Positions 28,341-36,500 of a DNA stretch of 38,089 nucleotides are shown here, piece by piece. The number at the start of each line of letters is the position of its first letter. The first letter of the stretch is position 1. The translations under genes and the position numbers were made by a program. Location: the NCBI RefSeq assembly GCF_014836755.1, contig NZ_JACSQF010000001.1, positions 439,994 through 478,082 on the forward strand, written 5' to 3'. The DNA comes from Oerskovia merdavium (GTDB taxonomy: Bacteria; Actinomycetota; Actinomycetes; Actinomycetales; Cellulomonadaceae). Below the pieces are notes generated by a model, which was not told the origin of the DNA, did not search any database, and saw only the letters and a list, made by a program, of their open reading frames with translations.

Positions 28341-31043
28341 TCACGGGACGAGGCGGAGCTCGTCCTTCGTCTGGGCCGCCACGGCCGAGACCGAGAACGG
28401 CCACGCGTACGTCTCGCCCGCGGCCCAGGTGCCCAGCTGGTCCTCGTAGTGCTTCGAGGCCGGGTGACCCGAGGCGCCCGTCACGGTGACCCAGGTCGAG
28501 GAGTCCAGGTCGTCGAGGTCGACGACCATGCGCATCGACGGCCCCGAGGTGACCTCGAAGTTCCCCGACGCGGCGTCCCACGAGGTGGCGTTGACGATCG
28601 AGGACCCGCCCGGCATGCTCACCGTGCGCGGGTTCATGTACGACCGGACGAAGCCCGGGACGGCGTCGTTGTCCAGGACGAGGTGCCCCAGGGACAGCGT
28701 GTGCAGCTTGCCCCACTCCCAGTCCGTCGTCTTCTTGGACAGCTCGGTCGTGAGGTCGAGGCGGGCCGAGACGAGCGCCTGGTTGAGGACCTCGTCACGG
28801 GTCTCCACGACGCTCACGGTCTGCCGGTCGTCCCAGAACGCGTTGGTCTCGTCCAGGAGCATGTTCTGGACCACCGCGAGCCACCGGCTGCCGCCCGCGG
28901 GGCGGATGTCCTCGGGCAGGTCGTCCCAGAACGTGATCTCGAGCAGGTTGCGCCACACGGCCGCGAAGTAGGCCGCCGCCGCGGAGTCCATGTCCATCGA
29001 GCGGTCCCAGTCGGTCAGCAGGTCCTGTCCCTCGGCGGCGAAGTCGTTGCGGACGCCCTTGCTGTTCTCGATGTCCTGGTCGAGCAGGGACGGGAGCAGG
29101 GCATCGGCGAACGGGCTCCAGTCGTCGTTCTGGATGGTGTTCATCATCTCGACGTCGATCTTGCGGCCCGAGTCGATCTCGGACTGCAGGAGCGTCCGGA
29201 TGCGCTGCGAGCGGTAGCCGTAGTCCCAGTCGGTCGTGAGGAACGGGGTGGTCCCGGCGGGCAGCACGGCCTGGTTCGCCGCGACGATGAACCCCTCCTC
29301 GGGGTCGACGACCCCGGGCATCTGCTTGGCGGGCACGTAGCCCGTCCAGTCGAAGCGCTCGTCCCAGCCCGGACGGGGCCAGGTGCCGTCCGAGGGCACC
29401 GGTCCCTCGACGACCTGACGCACCGGGATCTTGCCCGGAGCCTGGTAGCCGATGTGGCCGTCGGTCGTCGCGAAGACGACGTTCTGCGCGGGCACCTCGA
29501 AGAGCGCGGCGGCCTCGCGCATGTCGTCGGCGCTCGCCGCGAGGTCGAACGCGAAGACCGCGTCGGCCGTACGGCCGGGCTCGAGCGCGGTCCACTGGAG
29601 CGCGACCTCGTAGTCCCCGAGCGGGGTGCCTTCGGTCGGGGCCTCCGCGACCCTGTCGAGCGGCAGCACGGTCGAGACGATCGGGCCGTGGAGCGTCGAC
29701 GAGACCTCGAGCTCGACGTCCTGGCCCCCGTTGACCTTGATGGTCTCCGTGCGGGTCTCGAGCGGCACCCAGTCGTCGCCCCGCAGGTACGTCTCGTCAC
29801 GGACGCGCTCGATGAAGAAGTCGGTGACGTCCGCGCCCATGTTGGTCAGGCCCCAGGCGACGTCGGCGTTGTGGCCGATGATGACGCCCGGGAACCCGGC
29901 GAACGAGAAGCCCGCGACGTCGAACCCGCACGAGGAGCTCAAGGTGTTGCAGTGGAGCCCGACCTGGGCCCAGACGCCGGGGGCCTGGAGCGCGAGGTGC
30001 GGGTCGTTCGCGAGGAGCGGCTTGCCGCTCTCGGTGTGCTCACCGGAGACGGCCCACGAGTTGGAGCCCGTCCCCTCACCGCGCCCGACGAGGACGGGGA
30101 CGGCCGCGAGCGCCCGGTCCGCGGCACCGACCGCGGACTGGAGCTCGCTCCCAGCGAGGGTCGGCATGTAGCTCGTCTGCTCGACGTCCTCGACGTCGAC
30201 CTCTGCCGGAGCGGTGGCCGTCGGGACCTCGGCGGGGTCGAGGACGGGAAGGTTCGTGTCCGAGACGTAGGCCGGGAAGAGCGTCGCGACCCGGGCGACG
30301 TCCTGTGCGACGCGGGCGGGGTCCTCGGTGCCCGTCGCCGTGCCGGCGAAGCTGCCGTAGGCGATGGCGCGCTCGAGCTCGTCGTCGTAGTTGCCGCGCA
30401 GGTCCCAGGCCATGGCCTTGAGCCAGGCGAGCGAGTCGATCGGGTCCCACGGCTCGGGGTCGGCGACGCTCACGCTCGTGCCGAGCACGGTGTACTCGAG
30501 CGCGATCTCGCTCGGGTCGCGGTCCTCGAGGTAGGCGTTCACGCCGTCCGCGTAGGCCTGGAGGTACGCCTTGGTCTCCGGCGCGATGATCTTCCACTCC
30601 TCCTCGGCGACGAGGCGCCAGCCGAAGGTGCGCGTGACCTTGTCCGCGTCGATCGCCTCCTTGCTGTCCCCGACCAGCTCTGCCAGGCGGCCCGAGGTGA
30701 CGTGGCGGCGGTAGTCCATCTCGAAGAAGCGGTCCTGCGCCTGGACGTAGCCCTGCGCGCGGAACAGGTCCTCGGGTGTGTCCGCGTAGATCTGCGGCAC
30801 GCCCTGCGCGTCGCGGAGCACGCTGACCTCGCCGTCCAGGCCGGGGACCGTGAGGGTGCCGTCGGTCTGCGGGAGAGGGCGGCGGACGGTCACGAACGTG
30901 AAGATCGACACCCCGACCAGCAGCACGACCAGCAGCGCGGCGATCGCGATCGTGGCCCGGCGGGCTCGAGAACCTCCCCGTCGGGACAGGTGGGCGGGCG
31001 GCGACGGGTCGCCGTGGACTCCGGCAGGGACTTCAGCAGACAC
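28341..31043 (-). CDS. penicillin acylase-family Ntn hydrolase, membrane-anchored
   Basis: A 900-residue amidohydrolase of the penicillin acylase family (S45), made as a precursor that cuts itself into two chains. An N-terminal membrane segment (about 30-55) suggests an exported, anchored enzyme. The alpha part has the family's GVPQIYADTPEDLFRAQGYVQAQDRFFEMDYRR. The self-cleavage site is GTGSNSWAVSG, with the nucleophile Ser near residue 327 as the first residue of the beta chain. It is followed by KPLLANDPHLALQAP and the ADVAWGLTN motif. Natural substrates may be acyl-homoserine lactones, lipopeptides or other amides; this cannot be told from sequence. TAGTCT ends 6 bases before the GTG at 31043, so the mRNA is predicted leaderless. 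It is divergent from the fmdB-like gene. Confidence 0.93.
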   Translation of the reverse strand: MSAEVPAGVHGDPSPPAHLSRRGGSRARRATIAIAALLVVLLVGVSIFTFVTVRRPLPQTDGTLTVPGLDGEVSVLRDAQGVPQIYADTPEDLFRAQGYVQAQDRFFEMDYRRHVTSGRLAELVGDSKEAIDADKVTRTFGWRLVAEEEWKIIAPETKAYLQAYADGVNAYLEDRDPSEIALEYTVLGTSVSVADPEPWDPIDSLAWLKAMAWDLRGNYDDELERAIAYGSFAGTATGTEDPARVAQDVARVATLFPAYVSDTNLPVLDPAEVPTATAPAEVDVEDVEQTSYMPTLAGSELQSAVGAADRALAAVPVLVGRGEGTGSNSWAVSGEHTESGKPLLANDPHLALQAPGVWAQVGLHCNTLSSSCGFDVAGFSFAGFPGVIIGHNADVAWGLTNMGADVTDFFIERVRDETYLRGDDWVPLETRTETIKVNGGQDVELEVSSTLHGPIVSTVLPLDRVAEAPTEGTPLGDYEVALQWTALEPGRTADAVFAFDLAASADDMREAAALFEVPAQNVVFATTDGHIGYQAPGKIPVRQVVEGPVPSDGTWPRPGWDERFDWTGYVPAKQMPGVVDPEEGFIVAANQAVLPAGTTPFLTTDWDYGYRSQRIRTLLQSEIDSGRKIDVEMMNTIQNDDWSPFADALLPSLLDQDIENSKGVRNDFAAEGQDLLTDWDRSMDMDSAAAAYFAAVWRNLLEITFWDDLPEDIRPAGGSRWLAVVQNMLLDETNAFWDDRQTVSVVETRDEVLNQALVSARLDLTTELSKKTTDWEWGKLHTLSLGHLVLDNDAVPGFVRSYMNPRTVSMPGGSSIVNATSWDAASGNFEVTSGPSMRMVVDLDDLDSSTWVTVTGASGHPASKHYEDQLGTWAAGETYAWPFSVSAVAAQTKDELRLVP

Positions 31044-31049
31044 GGTGCG

Positions 31050-31055
31050 AGACTA
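31050..31055 (-). promoter_or_regulatory. penicillin acylase -10 element, leaderless start
   Basis: TAGTCT on the minus strand, then 6 bases (CGCACC), then the GTG at 31043. It lies only 19 bases from the opposing -10 of the fmdB-like gene, so the two promoters are back to back. Confidence 0.5.
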
Positions 31056-31073
31056 CCCCGGGCGGGCCAGGCG

Positions 31074-31105
31074 TATGATTAGCACTCAGAAGCCCCGAGT
31101 GCCAG
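31074..31105 (+). promoter_or_regulatory. CIRCE element (HrcA operator) with overlapping -10
   Basis: TATGAT at 31074-31079 is a good -10. Its last base begins TTAGCACTC (31079-31087), followed by 9 bases and GAGTGCCAG (31097-31105). The CIRCE consensus is TTAGCACTC, nine bases, GAGTGCTAA, so 16 of 18 arm positions match. HrcA bound here would cover the transcription start, and heat stress should release it. Confidence 0.85.
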
Positions 31106-31202
31106 TCCGGCCCTGCCTCCGAGCGGGCGTCGGACGCCCGGTCCAGGCTCGCGCCCGGCCCGTGACGACCGCACTCCCCCCGCGACCTCTTGAGGAGAGA
31201 CC

Positions 31203-31553
31203 GTGCCCACCTACGCGTACACGTGCACTGCCTGCGGCCACGCCTTCGACATCCACCAGGCGTTCACCGACGATGCTCTGACGGTGTGCCCGGAGTGCGG
31301 CGGACGCCTGCGCAAGGTCTTCTCGTCGGTCGGGGTGACCTTCAAGGGGTCGGGCTTCTACCGGACGGACTCGCGGTCCTCGAAGTCGTCCAGCATGGGC
31401 GCCGGCAGCTCGTCGACCACGCCCTCCACGGGGTCCAAGTCGTCTGACTCGTCGAGCAGCGGCTCGTCGTCGAGCGGCTCGTCGTCGAGCGGCTCGACGG
31501 GCACGTCGTCGTCGAGCGGTTCGTCTGGTTCGTCGGGCTCTTCCGCGAGCTGA
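31203..31553 (+). CDS. FmdB-family zinc-ribbon protein, Ruc-like stress chaperone
   Basis: A 116-residue protein with an N-terminal zinc ribbon (MPTYAYTCTACGHAF; Cys8, Cys11, Cys29, Cys32) and a C-terminal half of almost only Ser, Gly and Thr. The M. tuberculosis homologue Rv0991c (Ruc) is, as I know it, a redox-regulated chaperone under HrcA control, with a zinc site and a disordered tail. The CIRCE element upstream fits this. The GTG at 31203 has GAGGAGAG seven bases upstream, so the start is secure. The tail (about 58-116) is built from SSSSG-type units encoded by near-identical 15-base repeats and could vary in length between strains. A SAF-domain gene and mscL follow on the same strand. 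Confidence 0.9.
   Translation: MPTYAYTCTACGHAFDIHQAFTDDALTVCPECGGRLRKVFSSVGVTFKGSGFYRTDSRSSKSSSMGAGSSSTTPSTGSKSSDSSSSGSSSSGSSSSGSTGTSSSSGSSGSSGSSAS
31466..31495 (+). repeat. 15-bp tandem repeat in the Ser/Gly tail
   Basis: Two perfect adjacent copies of GTCGTCGAGCGGCTC, with degenerate copies on both sides (about 31449-31524). They encode the SSSSG units of the FmdB-like protein. Confidence 0.75.
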
Positions 31554-31640
31554 CGCGCCTCCTGGCCGTCCACAGGCCGTCAGCGGCGCGAACCGTCCAC
31601 AGCTGAGCCCGAGGTCGCACGCGACACCGCGCGGGCGCTC

Positions 31641-31646
31641 TACGGT
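31641..31646 (+). promoter_or_regulatory. SAF gene -10 element, leaderless start
   Basis: TACGGT, then 6 bases (CGCGCC), then the ATG at 31653. Confidence 0.5.
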
Positions 31647-31652
31647 CGCGCC

Positions 31653-32348
31653 ATGTCTCGTTCCTCAGAGCGCTCCGGGCGCTCGGCCCGTCCGCGGTCC
31701 TCAGCAGCCCGACGGCGCCTGCACGCCCTCGCATGGCGGTCACGTCCCGTCGTGGTCGCCGTGGGGTGCGGCCTCGCGGCCGCGGTCGTCGTGGGCAGGG
31801 TGAGCCCGCCACCCCCCGAGACCAGCCCCGTGGTGGTCGCCGCACGGGACGTGGGGGCCGGGGTCGTGCTGACCGGTCGCGACCTCCGGGTCGAGGACGT
31901 CGTGTCGTCGCTCGCACCGCAGGCCTCCCTGACCAGGGTGAGCGACGCCGTCGGGCGCACGACGTCCGTCGCGCTGACGCGCGCGCAGCCCGTCACCCCG
32001 TCGCTCGTGGCCGCGGGCGACCTCGCTGCCTCGGCTCCCAGCGGGACGGTCGTCGCACCCGTCCGGCTGGCCGACCCTGCGGTGTCGGCCCTGCTGGGCC
32101 CCGGGGACCGGGTGGACCTCCTCGTCGCGGCGTCCGGCACCGACGATCCCACGGGCGGGGCGCCCGGCACGTACGTCGCGCGACGTGCGCTCGTGCTGGC
32201 AGGGGTGCCCGCCGAGGCCGCGGGCGGGCTGCTCGGCGGTGACCCGGCCGAGGACGGCGTGACGCTCGTGGCCGTGCTGCCCGACGAGGCTGCGTCGCTC
32301 GCAGGGCTCGGCCAGTGGGGCGGGCTCTCGGCCGTCCTGGTGCAGTAG
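31653..32348 (+). CDS. SAF-domain protein (CpaB/RcpC-like), membrane-anchored
   Basis: A 231-residue protein with a basic Arg/Ser-rich start, one membrane segment (about residues 32-49, SRPVVVAVGCGLAAAVVVG), and an external SAF domain (VVVAARDVGAGVVLTGRDLRVEDVV, then VGRTTSVALTRAQPVTPSLV). The following region (VRLADPAVSALLGPGDRVDLLVA) is like that in CpaB/RcpC pilus-assembly proteins. No pilus genes are adjacent, so a pilus role is not shown; such stand-alone SAF proteins between fmdB and mscL are common in related genomes, by my recollection. No ribosome binding site precedes the ATG, and TACGGT six bases upstream suggests leaderless translation. The gene may also be read through from fmdB, about 100 bases upstream. 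Confidence 0.8.
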   Translation: MSRSSERSGRSARPRSSAARRRLHALAWRSRPVVVAVGCGLAAAVVVGRVSPPPPETSPVVVAARDVGAGVVLTGRDLRVEDVVSSLAPQASLTRVSDAVGRTTSVALTRAQPVTPSLVAAGDLAASAPSGTVVAPVRLADPAVSALLGPGDRVDLLVAASGTDDPTGGAPGTYVARRALVLAGVPAEAAGGLLGGDPAEDGVTLVAVLPDEAASLAGLGQWGGLSAVLVQ

Positions 32349-32457
32349 TGACGCCCGCCGGCGGCGGCACCTGGACAGGGGGTGGGCCGAGACGCCCAGA
32401 TGCGCGACCGCCTGAGCATGGAAGGATCGCGACGGTACAAATCCGCTGGCCGGACGC

Positions 32458-32491
32458 CGCCGAGAGATCGGCGCGCAGACCGGGTCTGCGC
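32458..32491 (+). promoter_or_regulatory. two stacked hairpins in the mscL leader
   Basis: CGCCGA (32458-32463) and TCGGCG (32468-32473) close a GAGA (GNRA-type) tetraloop. Immediately after, GCGCAGAC (32473-32480) and GTCTGCGC (32484-32491) close a CGG triloop. They end 8 bases before the AAAGGAA ribosome binding site of mscL. The pairing is dense enough to suggest a structured leader, but no known riboswitch core is recognised. Confidence 0.4.
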
Positions 32492-32512
32492 CCCTCTCGA
32501 AAGGAAACTGGC

Positions 32513-32959
32513 ATGAAGAACGTGTTCAACGGCTTCAAGGAGTTCGTGCTCCGCGGCAACGCGATCGACCTGGCGGTCGGTGTCGTGATCGGCGGAGCGT
32601 TCACGCTCGTCGTCACGTCGATCGTCGACGGCCTGATCACCCCGCTCGTCGCCGCCATCTTCGGCAAGCCGGACCTGACGGGGGTCTGGAACTTCACCAT
32701 CAACGGTGCCGACTTCAGCATCGGCCTCATCCTCGACGCTCTCTTCAAGTTCCTGTGCGTCGCTGCCGCTCTCTACTTCGTCATCGTCATGCCCATGAAC
32801 CACCTGGCCTCGATGCGCAAGAAGGGCGAGGAGTCCGAGCCCGAGGCGCCGGCCGAGGACGTCCTGGTCCTCCAGGAGATCCGCGACCTGCTGGCGGCGC
32901 AGAACGCGCGCGGCGCGGGGCCGGGCTCCGGTCCGGTCGACGGGCCCAGCATCCGCTGA
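32513..32959 (+). CDS. mscL: large-conductance mechanosensitive channel MscL
   Basis: A 148-residue MscL, a pentameric inner-membrane valve that opens under hypo-osmotic stress to release solutes. The conserved N-terminal helix and first membrane segment are clear (FKEFVLRGNAIDLAVGVVIGGAF). They are followed by a periplasmic loop with GVWNFTINGADFSIGLI, the second segment (FLCVAAALYFVIVMPMN) and an acidic cytoplasmic bundle (EDVLVLQEIRDLLAAQ). The length and order match the family. The ATG at 32513 has AAAGGAA eight bases upstream. The leader carries two adjacent hairpins, and a GC-rich hairpin follows the gene. Confidence 0.96.
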   Translation: MKNVFNGFKEFVLRGNAIDLAVGVVIGGAFTLVVTSIVDGLITPLVAAIFGKPDLTGVWNFTINGADFSIGLILDALFKFLCVAAALYFVIVMPMNHLASMRKKGEESEPEAPAEDVLVLQEIRDLLAAQNARGAGPGSGPVDGPSIR

Positions 32960-32979
32960 GCCTCGTGCTCGCGCCGTCA

Positions 32980-33001
32980 GGGCGGCGGCCGCGTGCCGCC
33001 C
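32980..33001 (+). terminator. hairpin after mscL
   Basis: GGGCGGC (32980-32986) and GCCGCCC (32995-33001) pair perfectly around an 8-base loop, 20 bases past the mscL stop codon. Confidence 0.6.
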
Positions 33002-33023
33002 ACCTCACCTGCGGGTAGAGGAA

Positions 33024-33077
33024 GGTGTCGTTTCTGCGTAGCCACCACAATTGTGGTGGCTACGCAGAAACGACACC
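33024..33077. repeat. 54-bp perfect palindrome
   Basis: Positions 33024-33050 and 33051-33077 are exact reverse complements with no spacer. The outer ends are GGTGTCG and CGACACC; the centre is CCACAATTGTGG. It lies 65 bases past the mscL stop codon, beyond a normal terminator hairpin, and far from the stop of the convergent gene. Such length and perfection exceed what a terminator needs. It could be a single copy of a dispersed palindromic element (REP/MITE-like), a cruciform-forming site, or a protein-binding site. Confidence 0.95.
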
Positions 33078-33234
33078 GCCCCCTGGCAACACCGACCCAC
33101 CGGTGGAGCCCGCCGTGGCACCCGGCCATTCGGGCGGCCTGTCTGACCATCCGGGCCGCTCTCGGGCAGCCCGCCGACAGCTGCAGCCATGGCCCGCTCT
33201 CGACATCAGCGGACACCGCCGAGCAGCGGACGAC

Positions 33235-33498
33235 TCAGGACCAGTGCGGCGGGACGTCTCGCAGGAGCTCGGCGTCGTGACTGCTCCCCGCAGCCCCCGG
33301 GCGCGCGTCACCCCAGGTCACGGCGTCGTCGTCAGACCCCAGGCCCGCGACCCCCGCCTGCTCGGTACCTCGCCGCACGACTCGGCGGGACCTGCGCCGC
33401 GGATGCCCGGCCGGCGCGCCGACCGCAGGGACGTCGCCCGCAGCGTCGCCCGCAGGGGCCGAGGCATCAGGACGGGAAGCTGGATCGTCGGGGAGCAC
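33235..33498 (-). CDS. possible small Asp/Ala-rich protein downstream of the helicase-like gene
   Basis: An 87-residue frame starting with GTG at 33498, 19 bases after the stop of the helicase-like gene and on the same strand. About 80 percent of codons end in G or C, lower than its neighbours but coding-like. The product is acidic at both ends (MLPDDPASRPDA; LGSDDDAVTWGDARPG) with a basic patch (HPRRRSRRVVRRGTE) in the middle, and it ends DAELLRDVPPHWS. Similar small actinobacterial proteins with a GWGD-like motif and a terminal PPHW exist in my memory, but I cannot confirm a family. The ribosome binding site is weak (GAGAGA). It could also be a non-coding stretch of GC-rich DNA. Confidence 0.45.
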   Translation of the reverse strand: MLPDDPASRPDASAPAGDAAGDVPAVGAPAGHPRRRSRRVVRRGTEQAGVAGLGSDDDAVTWGDARPGAAGSSHDAELLRDVPPHWS

Positions 33499-33517
33499 CC
33501 GTCCATTCTCTCAGCCG

Positions 33518-36500
33518 TCAGTCCGTGCCGAACTCGTCGTCCGCGACCACGGGCACCACCACGATCCGGTCGCCGCCACCCGTCTGCGCGATCCCGCCCC
33601 GCTCGGGCAGCCGCGCGTCGCGCACCGACTGGACGACGCGGCGGATGCGCTCGGCCTCCTTGGCCGGGTCGAGGAACGCCGCAGCGGACCACACCTGCGC
33701 CACGACCCATCCCGCGGCCTCGAGCCGCTCCGCGATCTGCCGGTCGCGGACGCGGACGCTGCGCTCGGCGACGTACGCGTCGTCGTCGGTCAGCACGGCC
33801 ACGAGAAGCTCGCCCGGGATGTCAGGGTGCCCCACGACCAGCGGGATCCGGTCGCCGCCGGCCACGCCGTAGTCGGTCTCGACCACGAGGCCCGCACGCC
33901 ACAGGCGCTCGGCCAGGTCGATCACGAGGCGGTCCGGGTTCCCCCCGACGTCCACACCGTTGCCCAGGGTGACCTGGTCCGCGCGACCGTTGCGCTGCTC
34001 GGCGAGGTCCAGCACCTCCGCGAGGAGCTTCGCACCGTGCCCACGCAGCCTCTCGGGATCGAGGTCGGCCGCGGTGAAGCACGTGACCACGTGCAGACGA
34101 CGACGCGCCGACCCCAGCGTGTCGAGGAGCATCGCGTCCCCACCCGCAGCGTTCAGCACACCGAACCGGTGCAGGACCCGCCCGTGCGGGGTGCGGCCGT
34201 AGCCGACCGACAGGACGATCGCGTCGCGCGCGAGCCCCGCGACCCCCGAGACCTCGGCCACCACGACCGGCTCGGCCCGCGCACCCGAGAAGAACGCGGC
34301 GAGGGCCGGGTTCTGCCGGACCTCGGCGAGCAGCGCGTCCCGGATCCGGTCGGCGTGCACCGCGCTCACCGTGACGATCGCGAGCGACTCCTCGGGGCGC
34401 GTCATGGCGTGCTCGATCGCGATCTCCACGACCCGGTCGACCTCGGCCTGCGTGCTCTCGACCGCGCCCGACGTCGGGTCCGGCATCCCGGCGCCGTCGA
34501 CCAGGTCGAGATGGACCAGTGGTTCGGCGCGCGGCAGGGGGCTCGGGCGGAGCACGCCCGCGTACCCGTGCGCGACCAGGAAGGCCGTGAGGTACGGGTC
34601 GCGTCGAGCGCCGCCCGCCGACAGCGCGACCGTGGGCAGGACCGCGGCGAGCTCCTTGACCGTCGACCCGGACGCCGCGCGCGGGTCCCCGACGACGACG
34701 ACCTGACGGCCACGGGCGAGCGCCGACAGCACGAGCTCGACAGGCAGGTGCTGCACGGCGTCGAGGATCACGAGGTCGACCGTGCGCGCCGGGGTGAACA
34801 GGTGCGGCACGAGCGTGGGTGAGGCGACGACGCACGGGCGCAACCGGCGCAGGACCTCGGGGTAGAGCTCGTGCGCGTCGCGCAGGCTCGTGAGCCGCCC
34901 CTCCAGGAGCTCGGTGAACAAGGCTTCCGCCTCGGACCGGTGATCACGCATCGCACCGCCGAGGTGCTCTCGCACCGCGACCCGCACAGGGGCCGAGAGC
35001 GCCGTGATGTGGGTCCGGTCGAGCTCGCGGAACCGGCCCGCGAGAGCCTCGAGGCCCGCACCGTCCTGCCCGGCCAGCGCAGGGTCCTGCGCGAGGATCT
35101 GCTCGAACACCGAGCTCCACCACGCGAGGTCGAGCTCAGGGCCCACGAGCTCCTTCTCGACCCGGCGGGCCGAGAGGTCGTCGAGGAGATCGCCGAGCCC
35201 CTCGTCTCGCAGCGACCGGAGTGCCGCGGTGCGCGCCGGCAGGTGCTCGAGGGCGTCCTTCTCCTCGCTCAGGCTCGCGAGACGTGCCGCGAGCTCGGGG
35301 AGGGGAAGGTCCATCAGGTCCGAGCCGACGGGAGTCGTGGACAGGACGGGGTCGAGATATTCGAGGTCGAGACGCACCGCCTCGAACGTGTCCTCGATCG
35401 CGGCGAGCCCCTCCGGGAGGGTGGGCCAGCCACCGCGGGGGCACTGCGCCTGCCAGACCGCACGCTGCGCCTGGACCTCGACGAGAGCCGCGTGGAGGTC
35501 GGCGACCCGGACCCCGGGGCGGAGCATGTCCTTGGCCTGCTTGCGCAGCCGCCGCCGGTGGGCCCACCCCATGTCGATCCCGTTGTCCGCGCGCCACTGG
35601 CGCGTGCCGGTGGCCTCGACGAGGTCGGTCGCGGTGCGTTCGAAGATCAGGGGCTGGAACGCGTCGAGGGTGCCGCGCATCCCGCCGAGCATGGTGAGCT
35701 GCTCGCCCCACTGGCGGACCGACGTGGCGGGTGTCAGGCCCGTGGTCCGGGCGACCGACTCGACCTGCTCGCGGAGCTCGGGCAGGGTCCGGCCCGTGAG
35801 CCGCTCGACCCGGACCAGCGCGTCCTGGGCGCCTTCGGTGCTCGTGATGTCCGCACCGAACCAGGGGGTGGACGTCGAACGGAGCGTGAACGCGCCGACG
35901 TCGGCCGCGCCCTCGAGGCGCGCCGCAAGCTCGCCACGGCGCTCGGCACCGATGCGGAGCGTGACCTCGGGTCCGAGGCGGACGGTCGTCGCGGGCGCAG
36001 GGCGCTGCGCGGTGAGGCGTGCGAGCGCCTGCAGGGCCGCGTACGCGGACACCCCCCAGGGCTCGCGCACCAGGTGCAGCGACTCGACGTAGCCCGAGAG
36101 CTGGGCGCGTGCTCCCAGCAGCCCGTCGCGCACGCGGGCGACCGCGTCGGTGTCCACGACCTCGGCCTCCGCGGCCATGGCCGAGAGCAGTCGGTGCGAG
36201 GCCGTGGCCCGCCACGTCGGCTCGGGCTCGATGTCGAGGATCAGACCGTCCAGGCCGAGCGTCTCGAGCCGGTGGGTCAGCGAGTCCGCCGCCCGGCGGT
36301 GCCCGGGGACGTACAGGATGCTCCGCCCGCTGGCTGCCGCCTCGGCCACGACGGCCGCGAGGGTGCCCGCGACGTCGGACCCCGCGGGAGCGTCGACGAA
36401 CAGGTGGCTGCCGGTCGCGAGGGTGTCGATCACGTGGCGCTGGGCGGGGTCGAGGTCGCCCACGCCGCGCTCCTGGGTGGGGTCCGCGTCCCCGACGCGC

